Shown one piece after another: positions 1-6,728 of a stretch of 33,677 bases of DNA. The DNA is from CAZAGD01 sp964484485. GTDB lineage: Bacteria; Desulfobacterota; SM23-61. The stretch is taken from positions 1 through 33,677 of the forward strand of contig CAZAGD010000220.1 of assembly GCA_964484485.1 (NCBI GenBank), in the 5' to 3' direction. Within the stretch, counting starts at the first letter, position 1; each line of letters starts with the position of its first letter. The notes below the pieces were generated by a model. It was not told the DNA's origin and ran no database searches. It was given only the letters and a program-made list of their open reading frames with translations. The translations under genes were made by a program, and so were the position numbers.

Positions 1-190
1 TAATGGGAGCATTAAATAGATGACATCTGCCGTTTTCAACCCCTCACCCTAACCCTCTCCCCAAGCATGGGGAGAGTCGATAAGAGTCGGAACGAATCGG
101 TACGATTGTCGTTCCGACACTGTCATACTGACACCCGACCACGGGGGAAGGGTGAGGGAAAAGGTGTAAATATTTAATTGCTCCGAGTAA
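1..190 (+). repeat. MITE-like element, copy A (left end cut by window edge)
   Basis: The window opens one base inside the left terminal repeat (TAATGGGAGCATTAAATA). The right terminal repeat, TAAATATTTAATTGCTCCG followed by AGTAA, ends at 190, and TA follows at 191-192. The interior differs from copies B, C and E: it is a long hairpin in which CCCTCACCC near 42 pairs with GGGTGAGGG near 150, and TCGGAACGA (87-95) pairs with TCGTTCCGA (109-117). The element has cut off the 3' half of a PIN-domain toxin gene that reads leftward into it. The shared ends put it in the same family as the copies at 2539, 6353, 12619 and 23256. Confidence 0.75.
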
Positions 191-393
191 TAAATCTGAA
201 AGATTTAGGTTGATAACGGGGATGAAATCCTTGAGTGATTTTTCAATGCGCTCTGACTCGATTCCGACCTTTCCAATTAGCGCTCTATAAACCAAAGGAG
301 AAATTAAAGCTTCTAAGGCAATTTCTCTTAGAACAAAAGACAGTCTATTTAAGACAGACCGATTAGTGGAGATGTATTAGAAATGATCTTCAT
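191..393 (-). pseudogene. PIN-domain (VapC/DUF3368-like) toxin remnant
   Basis: Read leftward from an ATG at 393, the start MKIISNTSPLIGLS resembles the N-terminus of DUF3368/PIN nucleases. A TAA at 349-351 then breaks the frame. In a shifted frame the segment continues with residues typical of the middle of a VapC PIN domain (ALISPLVYRALIGKVGIE, then a helix and IPVINLNLSD) until it runs into MITE copy A at 190. The gene therefore has at least one frame lesion and has lost its 3' half. It lies 14 bp downstream of an UPF0175 antitoxin remnant, the usual gene order for such pairs. PIN toxins cleave RNA; this copy cannot encode a whole protein. The assignment rests on short motifs only. Confidence 0.55.
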
Positions 394-407
394 TTATTAC
401 TGGCCTT

Positions 408-554
408 TCATGCTGTTTCTAAATCCTTTTTTATCTCATTTTCTAACTCTTCTGGTGGATAATTAAAGATACTCACTCGATATCGCCCATAGGCTTCAAG
501 GAATTCTGCTCTTGACATGCCGGCCAATTCAGCAGCCTTGCCAGAGGAGATAAG
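408..554 (-). pseudogene. UPF0175 antitoxin remnant (3' part)
   Basis: The minus strand reads LISSGKAAELAGMS, then RAEFLEAYGRYRVSIFNYPP and an acidic tail ending in TGA at 408-410. This is the characteristic C-terminal half of UPF0175, a small helix-turn-helix antitoxin family paired with PIN or DUF3368 toxins. The frame is closed upstream by TGA at 555-557. The missing N-terminal part is replaced by a low-complexity tract with repeated TCTGG units (about 566-625). An internal ATG at 518 could still start a peptide of about 35 residues, but the helix-turn-helix would be lost. I read it as a decayed antitoxin next to its decayed toxin. Confidence 0.65.
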
Positions 555-678
555 TCAAGAGCCCGGTCTTTCTGGTTTATATGGTTTTTCTGGTCTTTTC
601 AGTTTATCTGGCCTATTTTATTGCTCATGTCTCTATAGTTCATTTGGCAGAGATTTAAAAATAGACAATAATAAATTG

Positions 679-2250
679 CTAAAATTTGAAGCGAATTTCG
701 AGGCCGAAAAGATGGCTGGTATTATCTCCGCCGGCAATCCCGGCTGGGTCAACGAATTTTTGCCCCACGTATCTTCCTTTTAGACGAACATTATTTTTAA
801 AAAGGTATTCCAGGTCTAAGCCTAATTGATAAGTATATGTCTTTTCTGGAAACCATTTCCCTTTAAATTCATAATCAAAGTCGATGCCCAATTTAATTTC
901 TGGAGAAACAAAAGCCTGAAGACGAATAAATAAATCTTTTGCATTACTGCCGGCATGGTGGCCAAAGATGCGCTCATGATAAATGGGAGGATAAAAAGAA
1001 TGGGTATACCAAGCTGCAGGAACGCTCGCGGGTGATGTATCGGTATATTCTAATAAAAGATCTACCCTACCCAAAAGAAAGATATCATAAAAAACCAAAC
1101 CTAATAATAAGGCCCGTCGATCAGGAAGAAATCCGGTATCTTCAGCTCCATACTCACCGTAAAGTTTCAGTGAACGAGCTATGGGCAAGACTTTGTAAAA
1201 GTTTGGCCATCGTAAGGAAAAATCAATAGCTATTTGCTGATTGCTATCGAGTTTAGTATATTCTCGGTTTGCATTCCCATATAAAATATCAAGGTAATCT
1301 TTAAAACTTAAAGCCTTTCGACCTTCTCCTTCAAATATAGCCATATGGGAAATCCCTATTTCAAATATTGGATGGGGCTTTAAATGCAGTCTTAAGCCAT
1401 AGATGAGTGGTTCAGCAATGTATGGTTCTTTATAATCGAGGCGAGAAAAAAAGAGATTAAACTTGAAAAGGCCAACAAGCGGAATGGAAAAAGGTTTTTG
1501 ATTAGAAAATTTTATCATATCAAAAGGGCGGGCATTATTGGAAATGATCAAAGCCCCGTGTTTACTAGGCCCCCACCACATTGAATCTCGTCCCACCTCC
1601 AGCTCAAGATTAAAAAGTTCAAATTTTAAATAGCCTTTTTCCAGATGAAAGAGCGCCTGCTGGCTTTCCATGGAAGTAAATTGGGGACGATAATAAATGG
1701 AAAAATGATTCCAGAATCGTCCTTCTCCCTGCAACTGGGCATCAAAATTATGTCCTTTTTGATAAACAAGGCCATCCTGATTATAAAGGGGGTATATTGT
1801 ATGGGTCGAAGGTGCAGCATTTTGCGGACGAATTATGGGATTATCTGATTGGTACTGATATTTTAAAATTAATTCGTCCACTGGCTTTAAATAAGTGGAT
1901 ACTGGGACACCTTCGATGGACCTTAAGTCAACAAGCTCAGGCTTGAATTCTTTTTTTAAACGAGAGAGAAGAGAAGAAACTAACTCAATTTCTTTAAAAT
2001 TCGCTTTTTGCCGGGTATCTGCCCAATTTTTTTCTGCCTCCCAAACCAAACGGGCAGCTTCTAAGCGAGCGTAGGGGCGGGTAGAAGACAAGCCGCTCTC
2101 GATCAATCCATACCCTTCAAGGCTATCAAGCGCCTCATACGCCCAGTGATCTAAAGGAAGATTAATAGAAGAAATGGCCAGGGCTAAAGAAGGGTAGACA
2201 ATTAAAAAAGCCAAAATAATTAAACTGGGGACTTTGTTGAATTTATTCAC
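679..2250 (-). CDS. Wzi-family outer-membrane beta-barrel protein
   Basis: Probable outer-membrane protein of the capsule-assembly Wzi family, which binds surface polysaccharide at the cell exterior. Evidence: a signal peptide (VNKFNKVPSLIILAFLIVYP then SLALA), an N-terminal helical segment of about 100 residues, the Wzi-typical stretch GRDSMWWGPSKHG followed by IISNNARPFD, alternating beta strands over the last 350 residues, and a C-terminal Phe (EIRFKF) as in barrel insertion signals. I chose the GTG at 2250 because it places the signal peptide at the N-terminus; the length is then 523 aa, near the family's usual 450-550. An ATG at 2379 with an AGGG upstream would add 43 residues of unconvincing, repeat-like sequence before the signal peptide. 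No polysaccharide genes are nearby, so a capsule role is inferred from family only. Confidence 0.8.
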   Translation of the reverse strand: MNKFNKVPSLIILAFLIVYPSLALAISSINLPLDHWAYEALDSLEGYGLIESGLSSTRPYARLEAARLVWEAEKNWADTRQKANFKEIELVSSLLSRLKKEFKPELVDLRSIEGVPVSTYLKPVDELILKYQYQSDNPIIRPQNAAPSTHTIYPLYNQDGLVYQKGHNFDAQLQGEGRFWNHFSIYYRPQFTSMESQQALFHLEKGYLKFELFNLELEVGRDSMWWGPSKHGALIISNNARPFDMIKFSNQKPFSIPLVGLFKFNLFFSRLDYKEPYIAEPLIYGLRLHLKPHPIFEIGISHMAIFEGEGRKALSFKDYLDILYGNANREYTKLDSNQQIAIDFSLRWPNFYKVLPIARSLKLYGEYGAEDTGFLPDRRALLLGLVFYDIFLLGRVDLLLEYTDTSPASVPAAWYTHSFYPPIYHERIFGHHAGSNAKDLFIRLQAFVSPEIKLGIDFDYEFKGKWFPEKTYTYQLGLDLEYLFKNNVRLKGRYVGQKFVDPAGIAGGDNTSHLFGLEIRFKF

Positions 2251-2538
2251 TTTTCGCTTTTTTAGTTTATCTGGACGATGTTTATTGCTGAGTAATGGAA
2301 GCGAGTCCCTGAGGAGCTGGAATGAAGTCCCACCGGGACTGAAAGTGATTCCGCCTTGGGCGGAAGGGAAATCACGCATCTTTTTTCGCCCTGCCGAGGT
2401 TTAAAAAAGCGCGGCCAAAGCCTTAGCAGTTCTTTTAATTATGTGACCAATAAAATTTTCTGATCTTGCCAGGCTTAAAAATATTCGCCTTAAATGGGTG
2501 CACCAATAGCTGTCTTTTCGATAAAACCCTTCATCTTA

Positions 2539-2771
2539 TTAATCGGAGTAATTAAATATTTGTAGTTATCACCCTTACCTTCTTTCATTTTCTGGTCTTA
2601 TCGACTTTCTATAATGAAACTGTATCGTAATTCCACATAAGAAATAAAGCCAAATGCGGCAAGGGACAAGCCCTTGCCCTACGTTTGAGATTTTTTTATT
2701 TCTCGTAGGGCAAGCCCTTGGGGCTTGCCGAACCACGCCTTAAGATGGCGTTTATTTTATGCTCCCATTAA
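2539..2771 (-). repeat. MITE-like element, copy B
   Basis: This 233-bp element is bounded by TTAATCGGAGTAATTAAATA on the left and ATTTTATGCTCCCATTAA on the right, with TA on both sides (2537-2538 and 2772-2773). It lies in reverse orientation relative to copy C. Its interior carries two REP-like palindromes (GGCAAGGGACAAGCCCTTGC and TAGGGCAAGCCCTTGGGGC) separated by an AT-rich spacer, as in copies C and E. No open frame of note. Confidence 0.8.
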
Positions 2772-2925
2772 TAAAATCAAAAAAATAATTTAAATTTGCT
2801 ATATGGGCTTAAATTTTTTTGTCCTACTTTTCAAATGGCGTTTTAAATAGTGTTTTCTAAATAATATATCATGATTTGATTGTCAATAATTTTTGGAAAG
2901 ACTCTGAAAAACCGACTTTTCTTTC

Positions 2926-2990
2926 ACTCCCGAGTAAGCGGGAGTCCAAAAATGGCTTGAAAATACTGCATTCCCGTCTTCGCAGGAATG
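2926..2990. repeat. Two-hairpin REP-like repeat, copy 1
   Basis: Hairpin one pairs ACTCCCG (2926-2932) with CGGGAGT (2939-2945). Hairpin two pairs ATTCC (2970-2974) with GGAAT (2985-2989). The linker GAGTCCAAAAATGGCTTGAA matches the linker of the copy at 16199-16260 (GAGTCCAGAAATGCCCTGAA), and the arms in both copies keep pairing although their bases differ. That compensatory pattern suggests the hairpins matter. Confidence 0.6.
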
Positions 2991-3111
2991 GCGTAATTGC
3001 TTTCTGATGGACTTTTGCCGAGGTTTTTTTAGGAGAGATCTGAAAAAGGAAAGATTAAACTCCATACCAGTCCGGGAGAGCCACTGACCAGAGACCGCCC
3101 CGTGGGTTAGG

Positions 3112-3184
3112 CGGTAAGCCACCAGGGCTTACCCTACGGAAAATACCTCCTAATTAAATGTAAAGTAAGGGCTTGTCCCTTACC
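3112..3184. repeat. Free-standing paired palindrome (BIME-like)
   Basis: Two palindromic units, GGTAAGCCACCAGGGCTTAC and GTAAGGGCTTGTCCCTTACC, flank a spacer of about 27 bp. The same two-unit layout lies inside MITE copies B, C and E and at 13663-13730 and 15982-16055. Here the arms use TA where the MITE copies use GC (GGTAAG versus GGCAAG), with both arms changed together. Confidence 0.6.
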
Positions 3185-3578
3185 TCAATTTCAGTAACTC
3201 ATAAAGAAAAGTCCACCTCTAAATTTATTTAAGAAGATTTTTGCAAAGTCTCTTAGAAATTTCTGAGATTTAGCCTTTCTTTCGCCGGGAAAAGATCCGC
3301 AGAAAAGAGATGCAGAGGTTGCGGAGGAAAATCAGATTTTTTACCCTTATATAAATCAGGGCCAATAAATTTTCCCCTTGCATTAAATCGAGCGATTTAT
3401 TAATAATGACTATACTGATAATAAGTTAAACTATAGTTTTTGTCTAAAATGGATATTTTTTTGTGGGCGAAGGGAATAGGGACGGCACTCGCTATCCAAT
3501 TCGGACTTGGCGATTATAGCAATTTTACCCCCTTAAAGAAAAAAATCCTAAATTACATTAACAAAAGGAGGGCAGATC

Positions 3579-4586
3579 ATGGAAAAAAGAATTAAGGACG
3601 AAGAAGGAAGAGGGATAAGTCGGCGAAGGTTTTTAGAAGTGGCTGGAGTGGTTGGAACAGCCGCTTTAGCCCAAAAAGCCATGGCACAGATGCCCGTTTT
3701 AATTGCAGAGAACCCTTTAGTAGGTACAATAGATATGCATGTACATTCAGCTCCTGATGTGTCCTCCCGGTGTGTCCATGATATTGAATTGGCTCTCAAG
3801 GCAAGGGAAATGGGAATGCGGGCCATCGTGATCAAGAATCATGAATTTATCACCAATGATCGGGCTTATTTAGTGAGGCAGGTTGTACCGGGAATCGAAG
3901 TTTTTGGAGGCGTCACTTTGAATTATCCGGTGGGCGGAATTAATCCGGCCGCCGTAGATACCATGCTCAAATTCACTGGCGGTTGTGCTAAAATTGTTTG
4001 GTTATGCACCCATGATGCGGCCCACCATAAATCATTTTTTGCTAAAAAGCCGGATGCGGGAGGAATAAGGATCATTGACAGTTCAGGAGCCGTAATTCCC
4101 GAGTTGCGCAAAATATTGAAGTCCATAGCCAAAGCAGATATAATCTTTGCCACCGGTCATATCTCTCCCCAAGAGGCATTGGCTGCGGTAAAAGCCGCCA
4201 AAGAGGAAGGGGTTAGAAAAATTTTGATAACCCATGCCTTGCAGTCACCAGGAGAAATGTCTCTCGACGATATAAAGCGCTGCGTGGAAATGGGTGCTTT
4301 TATCGAGCACGCTTATCTTTCCTACCTAATGGGGCCTAATGCTCATTTAGGATGGATGAGAAATTGGCGGCACGTTTCTTTGGAGATGTTCGCGCAAGCG
4401 ATCAAAGCTGCAGGTGCTGATCGTAGCATCATGGTTACTGATCTTGGCCAATATTTAAACCCTACGCCAGCGGATGGGATGAAAGAGTTCATCTTAGCTT
4501 TGAAGAAAAAAGGGATCACTGAGGAAGAGATTAATTGGATGACTAGGAAAAATCCAGCTCGCCTTTTGGGTCTTGAACCTATGTAA
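3579..4586 (+). CDS. Tat-exported DUF6282-type amidohydrolase
   Basis: 335 residues. The N-terminus has a twin-arginine motif (SRRRFLEVA) and a hydrophobic stretch (VAGVVGTAALAQ) ending near AMAQ, so the protein is probably exported folded by the Tat system. The mature part looks like a metal-dependent hydrolase of the amidohydrolase/PHP type: GTIDMHVHSAPDV gives the HxH metal motif, and further candidate ligands lie in IKNHEF, ATGHISP, ITHALQSP and VTDLGQY. This pattern fits the DUF6282 family, whose reaction is not known to me. The start is supported by AAAGGAGGG 7-9 bases upstream. It stands alone: the next gene converges from the other strand, and the stretch before it is repeat DNA. Export of a family usually annotated without a signal is notable. 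Substrate unknown. Confidence 0.75.
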   Translation: MEKRIKDEEGRGISRRRFLEVAGVVGTAALAQKAMAQMPVLIAENPLVGTIDMHVHSAPDVSSRCVHDIELALKAREMGMRAIVIKNHEFITNDRAYLVRQVVPGIEVFGGVTLNYPVGGINPAAVDTMLKFTGGCAKIVWLCTHDAAHHKSFFAKKPDAGGIRIIDSSGAVIPELRKILKSIAKADIIFATGHISPQEALAAVKAAKEEGVRKILITHALQSPGEMSLDDIKRCVEMGAFIEHAYLSYLMGPNAHLGWMRNWRHVSLEMFAQAIKAAGADRSIMVTDLGQYLNPTPADGMKEFILALKKKGITEEEINWMTRKNPARLLGLEPM

Positions 4587-4599
4587 AAAATTGGTTAAG

Positions 4600-4635
4600 T
4601 CTCCCAGGGCTGGTCAAAAGCTCAGCTTTGGGAGA
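4600..4635. terminator. Hairpin between convergent genes
   Basis: TCTCCCA (4600-4606) pairs perfectly with TGGGAGA (4629-4635) around a 22-base loop, 14 bases after the DUF6282 stop and 39 bases before the glutamate dehydrogenase stop. The position suits a shared terminator. Neither side has a strong T run, so intrinsic termination is uncertain. Confidence 0.35.
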
Positions 4636-4673
4636 TAAAACCTATTAAAGGGCCGAGATGGAGTAAGGTAAGT

Positions 4674-5930
4674 TTATGGATATATGCCGCGCAATTTAGT
4701 GGCCTCAGCCACCCGACCAATAGCCAGCATAAGCGCAGCCGTGCGCATATTCACTTTTCTTTTTTGGGAGATATCTAAGACTTCGGCAAAGGCTCTCTTC
4801 ATTATGCGGGTTAAACGTTCCGAAACTTCCTCTTCGCTCCAAAGTAATTCCTGTAAATTCTGCACCCATTCAAAATAGGAAACGGTTACACCGCCCGCAT
4901 TGGCTAAGATATCAGGAACGACAAAGATACCCCGGTCATAAAGGATTTCATCTGCTTCAGTAGTAGTTGGGCCGTTAGCTCCTTCGACGATGACCTTGGC
5001 TTTTATATTCGGAGCATTTTTTTCCGTAATCTGATTCTCTAAGGCCGCCGGTACAAGAATTTCGCATTCTAAATGCAAGAGTTCTTCGTTAGAAATTTTT
5101 TCCCCTTCCTTATACTCGTCAGAGATTAATTTTTTCTGGAAATCTATAGCCGATGAAATATTCAATCCCTGAGGGTTATAAATTCCCCCTCGGTAATCAC
5201 TTATAGCTATCACTTTGGCCCCTGCTTTATCAAAATACTTAGCCGCTATCCCCCCCACGTTCCCGCACCCTTGAACGACAACCTTTGCGCCAGGTAAGGG
5301 AATGTTTAAAAGGGAGGCGGCCTCCTGCGCTGTAATGAAGACCCCTTTGCCGGTTGCTTCGTGGCGGCCAAGCGAACCACCAAGTTCCAACGGTTTGCCT
5401 GTGACCACGCCCGGGACAGAATATCCTTTTAAGATGCTATAAGTGTCCATAATCCAGGCCATGATTTGCGGGTTGGTGTAAACATCAGGAGCGGGGATAT
5501 CCTGTTCGGGACCTATAATCATGGCTATTTCCCAGGTAAAGCGGCGCGTCATATTTTCTAATTCCCACTTAGACATTTTCATGGGATCACATTGAATTCC
5601 CCCTTTAGCGCCGCCATAAGGGATATTCACGACCGCGCTCTTCCAGGTCATCCACATAGCCAAGGCCTTTACTTCGTCAAGATCAACATCCGGATGATAA
5701 CGAATGCCCCCTTTAGCTGGCCCCCTGGCTAAATTGTGTTGAACTCTATATCCGGTGAAAACTTTAATGCGACCATCATCCATTTTTACGGGAAAATGAA
5801 CAGTAAGCTCCCGCCGAGTGTGCTTCATTTTTTCACATATCTCTGGATCTAAGTTTAACTGAGCGGCTGCGATTTCCAACTGCTTCATAGCTACGTCCAG
5901 CGGGTTTATTCTTTTTTTATTTTCAGGCAT
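4674..5930 (-). CDS. gdhA: Glutamate dehydrogenase (Glu/Leu/Phe/Val family)
   Basis: 418 residues, the normal length for the hexameric NAD(P)-dependent glutamate dehydrogenases of bacteria and archaea, which interconvert glutamate with 2-oxoglutarate and ammonia in the cytoplasm. Visible motifs: the substrate-binding GPAKGGIRYHPDVD, the catalytic-lysine segment NIPYGGAKGGIQCDP, PAPDVYTNPQIMAWIMD, and the dinucleotide fold VVQGCGNVGGIAAKYF ending in AISDYRGGIYNP. The start is supported by GAGGAGGGCGC upstream of the ATG. It is a single gene convergent with the DUF6282 gene. The Asp at the end of the second beta strand (ISD) is usually read as leaning toward NAD, but cofactor choice cannot be settled here. 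Other amino-acid dehydrogenases of the family are shorter (about 360 aa), so glutamate is the best guess. Confidence 0.92.
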   Translation of the reverse strand: MPENKKRINPLDVAMKQLEIAAAQLNLDPEICEKMKHTRRELTVHFPVKMDDGRIKVFTGYRVQHNLARGPAKGGIRYHPDVDLDEVKALAMWMTWKSAVVNIPYGGAKGGIQCDPMKMSKWELENMTRRFTWEIAMIIGPEQDIPAPDVYTNPQIMAWIMDTYSILKGYSVPGVVTGKPLELGGSLGRHEATGKGVFITAQEAASLLNIPLPGAKVVVQGCGNVGGIAAKYFDKAGAKVIAISDYRGGIYNPQGLNISSAIDFQKKLISDEYKEGEKISNEELLHLECEILVPAALENQITEKNAPNIKAKVIVEGANGPTTTEADEILYDRGIFVVPDILANAGGVTVSYFEWVQNLQELLWSEEEVSERLTRIMKRAFAEVLDISQKRKVNMRTAALMLAIGRVAEATKLRGIYP

Positions 5931-6352
5931 TGTTGAGCGCCCTCCTCTTAATCCAAACGATATTTAGATATTTATTTCTCATTTTTGCTTCAATTCTTAA
6001 GAATTTAAATAAATCTGTCAATAAAATTATATCGCTTGCCATAATACCTCACTGAAGGGTGGACGCTTTAACTTTTTAAGGTACAAATTCGGAAATAATA
6101 ACTTCTGAGGCAAGGAATTAGGCAACAGAGAATGGCGTAGGGCAAGGGTTTATCCCTTGCCGTATGCGGTAGGCCATAAATGCTGAAATATTCCACCGCC
6201 AAGAGCGCCGAGGGCGCAGAGGATTAAATTTTAATCTTAGCCACAGAGGACTCAGAGCATACAGAGATAAATTATTTGCTCGCGGGGCAAGGGCTTTTCG
6301 CTTATTAAATATAATTCGTAACGTAAGGATTTAATTCCCCCAACCCCTCTTA
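5931..6352. other. Intergenic DNA with decayed repeats, left of MITE copy C
   Basis: No gene seen. It contains the promoter side of the glutamate dehydrogenase gene, a lone palindrome unit at 6137-6161 (GTAGGGCAAGGGTTTATCCC then TTGCC), and stretches related to the common GCAGAGGA / CCACAGAGGACTCAGAG type of interspersed sequence (about 6200-6262). At 6297-6350 a segment (TTAAATATAATTCGTAACG, then CCAACCCCTCT) matches the interior of MITE copy D at about 12664-12720. Confidence 0.6.
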
Positions 6353-6586
6353 TTAATGGGAGCATAAAATAAACGACATCTTAAGGCGTGGTTCGGCAAG
6401 CCCCAAGGGCTTGCCCTACGAGAAATTAAAAAAATCTCAAATGTAGGGCAAGGGCTTGTCCCTTGCCGCATTTGGTTTTATTTCTTAGGTGTAATTACGA
6501 CCCAATTTCATTGGGGAAACTCCATAAAGCCAGACCACGGAGTAAGATAAGAGTGATAACTGTAAATATTTAATTGCTCCGATTAA
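6353..6586 (+). repeat. MITE-like element, copy C
   Basis: 234 bp from TTAATGGGAGCATAAAATAA to TAATTGCTCCGATTAA, with TA at 6351-6352 and 6587-6588. It is nearly the reverse complement of copy E over its whole length and carries the same two interior palindromes. The bases on either side, CCCCTCT-TA and TA-AGTAAAGAGGGG, join into a sequence that matches the uninterrupted CCTCCTCTTAAAGTAAGAGG inside copy D (from about 12710). This is the signature of insertion at TA with duplication of TA. Confidence 0.85.
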
Positions 6587-6728
6587 TAAGTAAAGAGGGG
6601 AGAGAGGGAGTAATGAAGTTCCATTTTCGCTATTTTTCAGATATGGGCATATTGAGAAGAAAACGAGACCAGAAATGGAGGCGGAGGATAATGCTCACAG
6701 TCAGAAGGAGAACTCAGTTACGATGAAA

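Larger units (their letters stand above)
2772..3578. other. Repeat-rich intergenic DNA upstream of the DUF6282 gene
   Basis: No gene can be supported here; the short open frames overlap repeats. The stretch holds an AT-rich segment (2775-2900), a two-hairpin repeat (2926-2990), a free-standing palindrome pair (3112-3184), and a GCAGAAAAGAGATGCAGAGG segment (near 3299-3318) of the kind scattered between genes in many genomes. From 3400 to 3578 it is AT-rich leader DNA, with a good ribosome binding site (AAAGGAGGG) just before the gene at 3579. Confidence 0.6.

Noticed and set aside
517..783. Open frame of 88 codons with GLSG/GLYG-like repeats on the plus strand
   Set aside because: It is read through a TCTGG-rich low-complexity tract and the end of the Wzi-like gene; no ribosome site and no recognisable domain.
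597..2290. Short similar stretches (AGTTTATCTGG, then TTATTGCT) on both sides of the Wzi-like gene
   Set aside because: Only about 25 bases, imperfect and low-complexity, so not enough to claim flanking repeats of a mobile unit.
2883..3122. Open frame of 79 codons on the minus strand
   Set aside because: It coincides with the two-hairpin repeat and the paired palindrome; no family features.
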